A model generated the notes under the pieces. That model searched no databases. It saw only the letters and a list, made by a program, of their open reading frames with translations, and was not told where the DNA came from. DNA of 64,000 bases from Pararhodonellum marinum (GTDB lineage Bacteria > Bacteroidota > Bacteroidia > Cytophagales > Cyclobacteriaceae): NCBI RefSeq assembly GCF_015354735.1, contig NZ_JACEFJ010000001.1:248001-312000 (forward strand). Reading direction: 5' to 3'. Made by a program: the position numbers and the translations under genes. Shown here one piece after another: positions 18,830 to 29,000 of this stretch (its first letter is position 1; each line of letters starts with the position of its first letter).

Positions 18830-21800
18830 ATGAAGTTAAAGCTACTTGTTTTGTTTTCAGCAGTTTTGCTGATGTTTATAAACCAACAGGTTTTTGGACA
18901 ATTTGACCGGGAGCGGTTTGGGAAAAACAGGATCCAGCATCAAGTCATGGACTGGTCTTTTTATAGCTCAAACAACTTTGAGGTGTATTATTATGGCAGC
19001 GGTCAAGCCAATGCCAGAATGGCCATTGACTTTTTGGAAGCGGAATTTGAGCGGCTTTCCCAACTGATTGGTTATGTAGCCTATACCAAGCCCAAGATTT
19101 TCATCTATAATTCAAGAGAAGAATTGTTGGAAAGTAACCTGAATTTGAACAAAGACAGTTTCACCATAGACGGACAAACTTTTTTTTCCAAATTATTGGC
19201 TGAGGTGCCTTACACGGGTGATTGGGAAACATTTAAAAGAGAATTGATCTACGGTACCTCAAAGGCCATCCTAGAGGAGATGGTGTATGGTACCTCAATT
19301 ACAGATGCCTTTCAATCCAACCTCATCAATAGCTTTCCATATTGGTTTTTGGAAGGTGCCGCTCAATACATGGCCTCAGGCTGGAGTATGGAAATGGATG
19401 ATTATGTGAGACATTATTTGAAAGAAAACAAAAATCCAAAACTATACAATCTAAAAGAAGAAGAAGCTGCCATGTTGGGTCAATCCATATGGAATTTCAT
19501 TGTAGAAAAATATGGAAAAAGATATATATCCAGTATCCTCAACCTTAGTCGAATCAATAGAAATGAGGAAAATAGCATTGCCAATACCATTGGACTGAAT
19601 TTCAAAACCTTTGTGGAACAGTGGAGGGCATATTATACGGGGATAAACAACCAGGTTTTGACCACCTTTAAAGATATCAATGATGAAAAAGTCATCACAT
19701 CTACTTCGAAAAACAGGATTGGTAAGATCAATGATGTAAAATTCAGTCCGGACAGCAAACACCTGGCCTATGTCATCAATGATGGTGGCAAATTTCGAAT
19801 AATAGTGCGGGAATTAGCGACAGAAAAGGAAAGGACTATTTACAAAGGAGGATACAGATCGGATGACCAAAGAGAAAATTTTTCGACACCCATAATTGCA
19901 TGGAAAGACACGCTCAATCTGGCTATAGGGACATTTACAAGGGGAGTGACTACTTTAAGGTTAAGAGCTATTGACGGAAGTAGTCAAGACAGGATTTTTT
20001 TGAGAAACATTACCCAGATTATGGATTTGGATTTTGCCCCCAATGGCAGAAATATGGTTTTATCGGCCATAGCAAATGGCAGAAGAGATATCTATACCTT
20101 AAATGTTAGAGGGCAGGGGAAAAGGCTCACCAATGATATTTTCGATAACATCACACCTGTGTTTTTAAATGATTCTACAATTATCTATGCGTCCAATTTT
20201 AAAGAACTTCCAGATAGTGTTCTGACGAATGTGGTGGACATTCGAGAATTGCCTCAATATTACAACCTTTTCAGGTTGGATGTGGGTGATTCTACAGTCA
20301 CCACCCGGTTGACCAACAGCAACAGCAAAAATTTCAGCCCTAGGGTGATGAACGCTAATATCCTACTTTATTTCAGCGATCAAAGTGGTATCATGAACGT
20401 TATGCGGTATAATTTGGGGAGCAACGTATCCAGTCAGGTCTCTGCTTTTAACAAGAGCCTTGAAGCATTCGACTATGCACCAAGTCGCAACATGTGGGCA
20501 TTTTCATTTCGGGACGGGATACAGGCGAAATTGGCTATGGAAAGTTTCCCCAATGTTGACCAGTTTACACCCGGCACACCACGGGTACAATTGTCTCAGG
20601 TCAAAGATTTAAGTGAACGAATATCCACGAGAAGATTGGAGCTTGAGACACAAAAGGTGGAAATCCCCAGACCCCAAACAACCACATCTCCGGACGTGAG
20701 AGTAGATACCACTTTAAGGTTAAATCTGGATGATTTGCTTAGAACCGGTCAATTGCCTCAACAGGCTGAAACCGCTCCAAGTGAAGTAACTGCAAAGCCA
20801 AAAGAAGAAGTTAAATCGGTATTTGATACCATACCGCCACCTAAGAGTCTTACTGGAAGGGAACTTACAGGAGCTATAAATACAGAAAATCTAAGGTATG
20901 AAAGAAAAGGTGGCATCGATACTGACAATTATGTCTTTGACACTATTCCACCTGTTACCCAGGAAAGGAGTACGCTTCAGGCTGCCTCTGGCAGGAGCAA
21001 TATTCTTGATGCCTTTAGAAGGCAGAGCATGCAGAAAAGAGTGTCTCCCCCTAGAAGTTATATGCCACAGTTCATTACCAGTAGCCTCAATACTTCATTT
21101 CTAGTGGATCCTCTACGGGGATTCGGTATTCGGCTGAATGGTGAAATGACCGATCTTTTGGACAATCACTCCATTAAGGGTGGTATCATGACTACCCTCG
21201 ATTTTCGATCTGGGAGTGATATTTTCTTTGAATATGAATATTTGAAATACCGCCTTGATTTCAGGGGAAGGTTCGACAGAAGGGTTCTGCAGCTCTCTGA
21301 AGGTGACCTTAATTTCCAAAGGTATGTGTTGACAAAAACCCAAGCGGAAGTTTCCTATCCGCTTACTGTACATACCAGGGTTTCTTTGGCACCATTTGTA
21401 GCCAAAACGCAGTATTTCAACCTTAATCCTGATTCTATTCTAAGAGGAACGGTAGAAGAACAAAATCGATTCGATGTGAATTATGTAGGGGGTAGGGCAG
21501 AAGTGGTGGTGGATAAAACAAACCTATTGGGACTTTACATGCAGCAGGGCTTCAAAGGAAAAATGGGATTGCAGCATTACCAAGGTTTAAATCGTGGGGA
21601 AAGATCTTTTAGTAATTTTTACCTTGATATGAGAAATTACCAGAAAATCCATAAGAGCATTACCCTGGCTACCCGGGTTTTTGCTGGAAGTTTCTTTGGT
21701 AGAAATCCCCAAAATTATTTGGTAGGAGGCATGGACAATTGGCTCTTCAATCAATTTTATCAACCCCCTTCCAATCGTCCGGAAGCCTCCCCAGTCAGGA

Positions 21801-22249
21801 ATGCCGCGGGCGTAGAAAATTCCAATATCTTATTTGCGGAATTTGTTGACCTTAGGGGATATGACTATGATGAAATCAGAGGTAGCAATGTGGTTACTTT
21901 TACAGCGGAATTAAGAATACCGCTTTTCTCTTACCTTTCCAGAGGAAATATTGCCTCTAATTTTGTCAAAAATTTCCAGTTGATTGGGTTTTATGATGCT
22001 GGATCCTCTTGGACAGATTCAGCCCCATGGGAAAGGGTAAATGACCAAAATACGGAAGTAATCAATACAGAGGGTTCACCCTTTGTCATAACCCTCAATA
22101 ATTTTAATAATCCTTGGTTGCAAAGTTATGGCGGTGGATTGAGAACGGTGTTGTTCAACTACTACGTGAAATTTGATGTCGCCAGACCTATTCGGAACTA
22201 TACCACAGAAGACTTGAGATTTTACGTAACTTTGGGGTACAATTTCTAA
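18830..22249 (+). CDS. Large exported protein: pseudo-metallopeptidase domain, TolB-like propeller, BamA-like barrel
   Basis: 1139 residues with a signal peptide ending at QVFGQ (about 24). Residues 30-270 resemble a gluzincin (peptidase MA) domain: the WFLEGAAQYM helix with E175 is present, but where HExxH is expected there is RELIY (137-141), so both zinc histidines are missing. Residues about 285-560 carry repeated propeller signatures such as VKFSPDSKHLAYVI and DFAPNGRNMVLSA, as in TolB or DPP-IV N-terminal domains. About 580-740 is a Pro/Thr-rich linker. From about 760 to the end the pattern is an outer-membrane barrel of the Omp85/BamA type, ending in LGYNF with a terminal Phe. It would span periplasm and outer membrane. 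No specific function is known to me; it is cotranscribed with the oxidoreductase and yicC. Confidence 0.75.
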   Translation: MKLKLLVLFSAVLLMFINQQVFGQFDRERFGKNRIQHQVMDWSFYSSNNFEVYYYGSGQANARMAIDFLEAEFERLSQLIGYVAYTKPKIFIYNSREELLESNLNLNKDSFTIDGQTFFSKLLAEVPYTGDWETFKRELIYGTSKAILEEMVYGTSITDAFQSNLINSFPYWFLEGAAQYMASGWSMEMDDYVRHYLKENKNPKLYNLKEEEAAMLGQSIWNFIVEKYGKRYISSILNLSRINRNEENSIANTIGLNFKTFVEQWRAYYTGINNQVLTTFKDINDEKVITSTSKNRIGKINDVKFSPDSKHLAYVINDGGKFRIIVRELATEKERTIYKGGYRSDDQRENFSTPIIAWKDTLNLAIGTFTRGVTTLRLRAIDGSSQDRIFLRNITQIMDLDFAPNGRNMVLSAIANGRRDIYTLNVRGQGKRLTNDIFDNITPVFLNDSTIIYASNFKELPDSVLTNVVDIRELPQYYNLFRLDVGDSTVTTRLTNSNSKNFSPRVMNANILLYFSDQSGIMNVMRYNLGSNVSSQVSAFNKSLEAFDYAPSRNMWAFSFRDGIQAKLAMESFPNVDQFTPGTPRVQLSQVKDLSERISTRRLELETQKVEIPRPQTTTSPDVRVDTTLRLNLDDLLRTGQLPQQAETAPSEVTAKPKEEVKSVFDTIPPPKSLTGRELTGAINTENLRYERKGGIDTDNYVFDTIPPVTQERSTLQAASGRSNILDAFRRQSMQKRVSPPRSYMPQFITSSLNTSFLVDPLRGFGIRLNGEMTDLLDNHSIKGGIMTTLDFRSGSDIFFEYEYLKYRLDFRGRFDRRVLQLSEGDLNFQRYVLTKTQAEVSYPLTVHTRVSLAPFVAKTQYFNLNPDSILRGTVEEQNRFDVNYVGGRAEVVVDKTNLLGLYMQQGFKGKMGLQHYQGLNRGERSFSNFYLDMRNYQKIHKSITLATRVFAGSFFGRNPQNYLVGGMDNWLFNQFYQPPSNRPEASPVRNAAGVENSNILFAEFVDLRGYDYDEIRGSNVVTFTAELRIPLFSYLSRGNIASNFVKNFQLIGFYDAGSSWTDSAPWERVNDQNTEVINTEGSPFVITLNNFNNPWLQSYGGGLRTVLFNYYVKFDVARPIRNYTTEDLRFYVTLGYNF

Positions 22250-22273
22250 TTGAGAACTGAAAGAACCCACCCC

Positions 22274-23152
22274 ATGATCAAATCCATGACCGGCTACGGA
22301 ATAGCCCATTACGAAGATGACGTCTATGAAATTGCCGTAGAGGTCAAAACACTCAACTCAAAATTTTTGGATTTAACGCTGCGTTCACCCAGACAATTTT
22401 CCGACAAGGAAATTGAAATAAGGAATCTTGTCAGCGAAAAGCTGGAACGTGGAAAAGTACACCTATCCATAGAATTTAGTCGAAAATCTTCCGCTGAGCT
22501 CCCGGTTCAAATTGATGAGGCACTTTTTAAGTCTTATTTTGAGAAATACAGTGAGATGGCTGGTGCTGTACAGGCCACTTCTTCTGAGATATTTAAACTG
22601 GCACTTCAGTCACCAAATGTGACCAATTCGGTAAGTGAAAAACAAGGAGATGATGAGGCTTGGGAAAAGTTGAAACCAGTATTGGTAAAAGCTTTGAAAG
22701 CCTGCGATGATTTTCGTACGGATGAGGGGAGAAAGCTTTATACGAAGTTTGAAGAAAACCTATCAGTTATCAGGAATAGTCTAGAAAGGGTCAAAGAAGA
22801 AGAACCAGTACGAAAAACACGGATTAAAGAACGAATCAGAAATAATTTCTCAGATTTTCTGAAAGAAAATGATTTTGATGAAAATCGATTTGAGCAGGAA
22901 TTGATCTATTATTTTGAAAAACTGGATATCACGGAAGAGATCGTAAGGCTCTCCACCCACTTGGATTACATGGAGAAGAGTTTAAAGGCTGCTTCCAATG
23001 AAGGTAAAAAAATGGGTTTCATCGGACAGGAGTTGGGTAGGGAAATCAACACCATCGGCTCTAAAGCCAATGATGCCGGTATTCAGAGGCACGTCATCTT
23101 GATGAAGGATGAACTGGAGCAAATCAAGGAACAAAGCCTCAATATTCTCTAA
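22274..23152 (+). CDS. yicC: YicC family endoribonuclease-like protein
   Basis: 292 residues from ATG 22274, giving the canonical start MIKSMTGYG. The N-terminal YicC domain and the C-terminal DUF1732 segment (EGKKMGFIGQELGREINTIG, SKANDAGIQ) are both full length. E. coli YicC is an RNA-binding endoribonuclease with effects on sRNA stability. It lies 24 bp after the large barrel protein and ends 10 bp from the convergent tonB stop. Confidence 0.95.
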   Translation: MIKSMTGYGIAHYEDDVYEIAVEVKTLNSKFLDLTLRSPRQFSDKEIEIRNLVSEKLERGKVHLSIEFSRKSSAELPVQIDEALFKSYFEKYSEMAGAVQATSSEIFKLALQSPNVTNSVSEKQGDDEAWEKLKPVLVKALKACDDFRTDEGRKLYTKFEENLSVIRNSLERVKEEEPVRKTRIKERIRNNFSDFLKENDFDENRFEQELIYYFEKLDITEEIVRLSTHLDYMEKSLKAASNEGKKMGFIGQELGREINTIGSKANDAGIQRHVILMKDELEQIKEQSLNIL

Positions 23153-23162
23153 TCAAAGTCCC

Positions 23163-23828
23163 TTATTGTAATTTAAATCTTACCGGAAGTCGCATCCTTA
23201 CCCGAACAGTTTGCCCTCTTTGTCGGCCAGGTGTCCAATTCGGAGCTGCATTGATCACCCGTAAGGTTTCTTCATCACAACCTCCCCCAATACCCCTGAG
23301 TATTTCAATATCCTGAATTGAACCATCTTTGTTGATGACAAAGACCACATAAACCGTTCCTTCAATGCCTGCTTTTTTGGCTTGATTGGGATATTTAAGG
23401 TTTTTTTGGAGGTACCGGTGCCAAGCTTCCATGCCACCTACAGGCATAGGACTGACTTCGGCAAAATCAATAATTTCATCTGCCTTTTCTATAATCGGAA
23501 CCACATCGGGAACAAAGGACGTATTTATATCCAAAATTTCGATCTGATCAATGATGGGGATGTCAGGATCCACGACAATGTCATCTGGTACTTGCTTCAC
23601 AGCAATAGGTTTTTGAGGCTTAGGAGGAGGCGTAGAAAATTCAATTGGCTGAATCAAAAAATCATCTATCAAATGATTTGCCCCATCAAAGTATTTTAAT
23701 TCAGTTTGAAGCACTGATTTGTATTCAAATGCCAATAGCACCAACAGGGTACTCACAAATAAACCGATATGAAAAAATAGTCTGCTAAATCGGTAAACAT
23801 CCTGATTTTTATTTTTCTTGGTTTCCAT
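23163..23828 (-). CDS. tonB: Energy transducer TonB, paralogue 1
   Basis: 221 residues from ATG 23828. A single inner-membrane segment at about 18-38 is followed by a Pro-rich periplasmic linker (STPPPKPQKP) and a C-terminal TonB domain starting YPNQAKKAGIEGTVYV and ending MRLPVRFKLQ. TonB couples the proton motive force to outer-membrane TonB-dependent transporters through ExbBD, which are not in this window. It is closely similar to the tonB at 24497-25171 across the C-terminal 90 residues, so the pair is probably a tandem duplication. Confidence 0.93.
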   Translation of the reverse strand: METKKNKNQDVYRFSRLFFHIGLFVSTLLVLLAFEYKSVLQTELKYFDGANHLIDDFLIQPIEFSTPPPKPQKPIAVKQVPDDIVVDPDIPIIDQIEILDINTSFVPDVVPIIEKADEIIDFAEVSPMPVGGMEAWHRYLQKNLKYPNQAKKAGIEGTVYVVFVINKDGSIQDIEILRGIGGGCDEETLRVINAAPNWTPGRQRGQTVRVRMRLPVRFKLQ

Positions 23829-24496
23829 ATGCGAATTGTTTTTAGTTGAAATCAATCTACTAAACATTAAGGTAATCAAATACAACCAATTAAACTAATT
23901 TAATAGGTAATATTTTTGAAAGCGATGGATTGAAAGCTGAAAAGTTGGTTGAAACAGGGATGAGCTCGAAGATGAAAGCTTAAAAGGGAAAGGGAAAGGC
24001 ATCAAAGCCCAAAATTGAAAATAGGGAATACGGAATGAATATGTAACTTAGGACAGGCTCCAAGCTGAAAAAAAGTGCGAAGGCGAAAGGGAACAAATCA
24101 GGCTGAAAACCTGTAAAAAAACTTTCAATGAATGCCTAACCCTAAGAAACAAAATTATTCCATCCCTTATAGGAACATCGACATAGAAATGAAAATCCTT
24201 TCCTTAAGAGTGATGTTTCGGTTACGTTTGGAGACATTCAATTGTGATCAGATTGAACGAAATGGCAATGGCTAAGATCCCTGAAAAATCATCGCATGTT
24301 TATGTTGTGCCTAATGCTATTCAGGTTTAGACCTTTCAAATGTAAGGGAAGAGCATTCTCAAGGGACAATTGATTCCAAGGATAATGATTTCACTGAAGT
24401 TCATGGATAATCAAGGATTTAATAAGGATAGAATCAAAAAACTATTAAGCAAAAAAAAGGGGGATAAAATCCCCCTTATATATTTCAATTCAAATA
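23829..24496. other. 668-bp spacer between two tonB paralogues
   Basis: Purine-rich on plus, with many short words like gctgaaaa and gggaaa, and no open frame of useful length on either strand. It contains the terminator at 24451-24477. No IS ends, tRNA or promoter consensus were recognised. It may be decayed sequence left by the duplication. Confidence 0.6.
24451..24477 (-). terminator. Rho-independent terminator after tonB paralogue 2
   Basis: Perfect 9-bp stem AAGGGGGAT / ATCCCCCTT with a 3-base loop (24457-24477). Read on minus it is followed by eight T (24458-24451). It lies 20 bases past the tonB stop and ends the long minus-strand run that includes sprA. Confidence 0.9.
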
Positions 24497-25171
24497 TTAA
24501 CTCAATTTAAATCGGATAGGCAATCTCATTTTCACCCTTACAGGCTTACCTCTTTGCTTACCGGGTTCCCATTTCGGAGCTTCCCTAACTACACGCATGG
24601 CTTCTTCATCACACCCGCCACCGATACCTCTGAGGATATCGACATCTTGAATGGATCCGTCAGTGTTCACTACAAAGACCACGTATACAGTCCCCTCAAT
24701 ACCCATACGCCTAGCTTGGGTAGGATACTTCAGGTTTTTTCTGAGGTAATTGTTCCAACCTTCCATTCCTCCCGGAGGGTTAGGCATGTTTTCAACCACA
24801 TCAAATATTTCATCAGCTTTTTCTTCTACAGGAGCATCAGAAATTACAACCTCTTTGATGACCGTCTCTTCTTGAACGTCCACATCGAAATTCACCTCGA
24901 TTTTTTCTTCAATTTCAACTTCATCAGGGATTTCCTGAATGATGGGTTGCTCAATAGGTGGGGGAGGTGGTGGTGGCTGTTCCGTAATCGGAATATCCAA
25001 CAACTCCTCAAAATCATCATTGACTGTTCCTAAATCTTTCAGAGCGCGATCATCGTAAGACTTGTACTCAAAAGCAAATAGAACCAGTCCAACACTGACC
25101 AATAACCCAAGATTCATGAACATTCCTGTCCTCTTGGATAGATCAGCTTTTGGTGTTTTCTTAGCTTCCAT
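24497..25171 (-). CDS. tonB: Energy transducer TonB, paralogue 2
   Basis: 224 residues. One membrane segment at about 15-35, a linker with PPPPPP and many Glu/Val repeats, and a C-terminal TonB domain with YPTQARRMGIEGTVYV ending MRLPIRFKLS. The conserved tail GIGGGCDEEAMRVVREAPKW matches the other paralogue almost residue for residue. It is the last gene of the maeB-ruvA-sprA-gcvH-vanZ run, 59 bp after vanZ, and is followed by a strong terminator. Its linkage to sprA suggests, without proving, a role in envelope energy supply. Confidence 0.93.
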   Translation of the reverse strand: MEAKKTPKADLSKRTGMFMNLGLLVSVGLVLFAFEYKSYDDRALKDLGTVNDDFEELLDIPITEQPPPPPPPIEQPIIQEIPDEVEIEEKIEVNFDVDVQEETVIKEVVISDAPVEEKADEIFDVVENMPNPPGGMEGWNNYLRKNLKYPTQARRMGIEGTVYVVFVVNTDGSIQDVDILRGIGGGCDEEAMRVVREAPKWEPGKQRGKPVRVKMRLPIRFKLS

Positions 25172-25230
25172 GGTTAATTTGATTTGTATAATAGGTTAAC
25201 GTAAATTCTTAATCTAAGTAACAATTCTAA

Positions 25231-25617
25231 CTATTTATTTTTACTTATACAAGCAGATTTTTGCTTGTCTACGAGATAATAGCAGATAATTCCGCAGGCA
25301 CCTCCCAATACATTAGCAACAATATCCCAAGCATCAAAAGTTCGATAAGGAACATATTGCTGTATCCATTCTACTAAGATAGCAAAAATAAATCCAAAAA
25401 CTAAGAAAGTAGTAAATAATTTTAAAAATTCCGGGTTTTCTGGATTATTTTTTATCAACACCCTGGCCCAAAGAAAAGTAAGTGCAAAAAACAAGATAAA
25501 ATGGATTATTTTATCCAAACCTTCAAAGATCGGGAAATCCGGAATTTCATTGCCAGGCTTAAGCATCGCATACAGGAGAATTCCGGTCCAGGCCAGAGCT
25601 AAAACCGTTTTTTTCAC
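25231..25617 (-). CDS. VanZ-like family membrane protein
   Basis: 128 residues, four hydrophobic segments, with the VanZ-like features LDKIIHFILFFALTF (about 34-48) and AWDIVANVLGGACGI (about 96-110). The start is GTG at 25617, 7 bases after the gcvH stop; the next ATG would remove the first membrane segment. VanZ-like proteins have no firm general function. The gcvH-vanZ order downstream of sprA is common in Bacteroidota. Confidence 0.85.
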   Translation of the reverse strand: MKKTVLALAWTGILLYAMLKPGNEIPDFPIFEGLDKIIHFILFFALTFLWARVLIKNNPENPEFLKLFTTFLVFGFIFAILVEWIQQYVPYRTFDAWDIVANVLGGACGIICYYLVDKQKSACISKNK

Positions 25618-25624
25618 CTACACC

Positions 25625-26002
25625 TTAGGCCCCTACCAATTCTGAATAGGCTTCAGCAGTGAGCAGTTCAGCAGGCAAGTCCCCATCGAATTTTACTTTG
25701 ATCATCCAACCTTGGCCATACGGATCCTCATTGACCAATTCAGGGGATGCTTCGAGTTCTTCATTGAATTCTACAATTTCACCACTGATAGGCATAAATA
25801 AATCCGAAACGGTTTTGACTGCCTCCACTGTACCAAATACTTCGCCGCTATCTATGTTTTCACCGACTGTTTCCACCTCCACATAAACTATATCTCCCAA
25901 TTCCTTTTGGGCAAATTCAGTGATTCCAATGGTGGCAATGTTACCTTCTATCTTTACCCATTCATGATCTTGGGTGTATTTTAATTCATTTGGGAAATCC
26001 AT
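25625..26002 (-). CDS. gcvH: Glycine cleavage system H protein
   Basis: 125 residues, normal length. The lipoyl-attachment Lys is K63 in [10 protein letters not shown]. The protein shuttles the aminomethyl group between the P, T and L proteins of glycine cleavage in the cytoplasm; the other subunits are not in this window. It starts 57 bases after sprA and has its own candidate -7 box. Confidence 0.96.
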   Translation of the reverse strand: MDFPNELKYTQDHEWVKIEGNIATIGITEFAQKELGDIVYVEVETVGENIDSGEVFGTVEAVKTVSDLFMPISGEIVEFNEELEASPELVNEDPYGQGWMIKVKFDGDLPAELLTAEAYSELVGA

Positions 26003-26028
26003 ATTCTAATGTTTGTTTTAAAGCTGAC

Positions 26029-26036
26029 CAAAAATA
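26029..26036 (-). promoter_or_regulatory. Candidate -7 box in front of gcvH
   Basis: On minus TATTTTTG matches TANNTTTG exactly, 26 bases before the gcvH ATG, inside the sprA-gcvH gap. No good -33 TTG was seen; it would let gcvH-vanZ-tonB be expressed apart from sprA. Confidence 0.4.
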
Positions 26037-26059
26037 CAAGCTTTCATCTAAGGATAAAA

Positions 26060-29000
26060 CTATTGACCTAAATTAAATCTCAATTGACCTCCAAAGGCCG
26101 TTGATGCTCTTTTGAAAGAGGTGGAAATCCTTGGGTCGTTGATCGTTCGGTCAAAATAAATCTGAAGATTGAGGTTTTTATTGATTATATATCCTATAGT
26201 GGGGCGCAGTTGTATGCTCAGGTTACCATTGGTTACCGTGTTGACTTCTTCTATTTTGCGTTGAACGGTCCGGGTGTCCAAGACACTGGTCGCTAGTCTG
26301 ATTTGAAGGTCATTTTCAAGGACCTCCTGTCTTCCTTGAATTTTAAAAGGCAATTTTACTCCGGCTTTGGTATAACCAAGGTCAAAGACAAAATTCTGGC
26401 TACTCTGTTCTGTCACCTGAGCATTCGAAAAATTGAGACCCACGTTTCTCTCGGTATTGTAATTGAAAGTAATGCTCATTCTTTCTTTGGTCACGATGTC
26501 TACACCTATCAGTGGAGCAAATCGTTCCGACATCACCACTTGATTGAGCACAAAAACAGGGATGAAAGCCCCGAATTCATCGGTAAGTGACGCACTTGGA
26601 ATATCCTGAATCCGATTAAACAATTCCAAACCATCTTGATATAGCAATGAATTGGAGAAATTGGTCACATCATAGGTGGATGTATAATTGTGCGTGAGGT
26701 TGATCACTGAAAATACATCCTGAAGTCCTTTGAGCCTGGCGAGTCCTTTGTATTCAACCCTCCAATTGGGTAAGGGAAAACGGGGAAAAGGATTCAGGTT
26801 GACTTCATCAGGCGACCTTCCTGTATAGGCTGCAATAAAGGCTGGAATCAAAACTGTTTGTCCGTTGATGTTGAAATCTCCACCGGGATTTTCAGTCTCC
26901 AAACGGGTTTGTATGGTTTGGCGGTATTGTTCAAAGTTCTGAAATAAGGGTGAATTATTATCCGCATCATCCCGGGCAAAGGCGGTTCTGATCATATTGA
27001 AGGTGATACCGTAAAGCCCCATTCTATTGGGATTTACTGATATATAATCATCACTTTCCAATGACTCCCGTCTAAAAATCTCACTAAATTCACCTGTTTC
27101 CCTTTTCCTCATTTCGAGAGTTATCCTAAAATCCTTGATGGGTTCCAGGATGCCGTTGATGTTTAAGGAAACTGACCGGTTCTGACGATAGGACTGGGTC
27201 AATTCTGGGCTTGGTGCGATAAGGCCTTGGTTAGCCAACCCAAACCTAAGGTCATTGCTTTGGCTTCCAAAAATAAAGCCAAAGCTTGGATTTAGAAAAC
27301 TTCTGTCTAGTCCTAGCATTTGGGTATTGGGCATGTATCCTGGCAGGAAAGTACCCTCAATTATCCCATAATTAAAGTTGACTTCCTTGAGCATCATTCC
27401 AAATTTCAGGAGATCATTTCCAAATCCCGTACCTATGGTATCTGCGTCGCTTGCCCCACCTCTTCCGGGGATAGTTGGCCTCCTCGGTGCATTCAGCGCA
27501 TTGAGCTTTTTGTTTTTGTTATAGAGCCGCACAAAATCCAACTTTCCATTGACCGTCCGGTCGCGGGTATTTTGGATGACATTTCCCAAAGTGTCCTTCT
27601 GACCTATAGCTCCTGTCAACCAAGCATAACTGGCTTCGTACCTGAAATCTGCTTTGATCCAATCAGTCAAGGGTAATTTATCCAAAGGGATGGCATAATT
27701 GACCACAAGGGAATGGTTGTAGTTCGTTGTCCTTCCTAATCTGCGAATATTGGTCCTTACCGAATCCCGCTTGGCTTCAGTATCCAGGTCCCCTTGTGGT
27801 TCATCTACTACTGCATTTACCCTGCTCACAAAATCTACAGACAGACTTTTGGTCAAGTCCCAGCTGAGATTGTAAAATCTGTTGATGAAGAAACTTTTTT
27901 GGAAAAGAGGGTCTACTCCCAAGGTGGTCAATTGATCATTACGGTACTGAGAGCGCAAAAACCGCCTGTCCATATCGATCCTGGCGGTGACATTGGCGGG
28001 TGAAAAATTAAAATTCAGATCCTTGATCAATTGTAAATACTTTCCATCCAAAAAACCTACCCCCTTGAATGGCTCCAATATGACAGGGTTGGGTTGAAAA
28101 CTATAGGTAATGTTGCCTCGATAAGTTTCAAAATCATAGCTCTCCGTTCGGATGTTACTTTGTCTGACAGATCCGTAGGCATAGGAAACCGCAAAATTTT
28201 CCAGACTGTATATTTTGGTTTTTGCCTCTGGATTACGGCTCAGTTTTCTTACATTGTTGAAAGCAATATTCCTCCGCCTGACCTGATCCAGAACCAACTG
28301 TTCATAGGCTTCCCTTTCTGCTGCGGTCTGAAACTTGGTAAGGGCAACCTCAAAAGGCACATCTGCATTAAGGGGGTCAAACTGGGGTCGGGTGGAAGAA
28401 TTTTCCATACTCAAGTAAACAGGGATACTGATTCCCAAACCTTCAGGAAGTATTTTGTCCATAGCTACATTGGCAGAAATATCATATTGGGTAGTGGCGT
28501 CTCGGGTCCTTTGAGAAAGCCGGGTCTCCAGTCCTCCAAAGCCGAAGGTATTGTGCCTGATGGAGGTAGAAATAGTGGCCACATCCGCAATCTGGGCATT
28601 AAGCCTTGCATTGGCAGCCCAACCTGAACTTCTTTTAAAATCAGTTACCCTCAATTCATTGGCCCAGATACAAATGGATTTGCTCGCGGTACCTGTTGAC
28701 CCTGGATTTCGGATCCCAATCATCATGCCTTGAATAAAACTCAATTCAGGTCTACCGACTACGGTGACATTGTATTGTCGGATTTGCACGGTGAAGGGCA
28801 GGTTTTGGGGTACTTGATTGATGTCCCTTTCTGATTTTACACCCACAATTTCGTCTATCGCAATGTCTATTTCATTTTCCAGTGGCCAAATCTGCCGGGG
28901 ATCCCTGGTGCCCGGTGGCGTGATCTTTAATGGCACCTCAATTTCGTAGTAATTGTCAGTGTAATCAGTGCCCATTCTTAAAAAGGCTGTAATTTCTCCA

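Noticed and set aside
23886-24450. Possible insertion sequence or structural RNA in the tonB spacer
   Set aside because: No inverted ends, transposase fragment or tRNA-like fold could be seen.
28094-28627. 177-codon open frame on plus inside sprA
   Set aside because: It is antisense to the clear SprA reading frame and shows no recognisable domain; long antisense frames are expected in a 7-kb gene.
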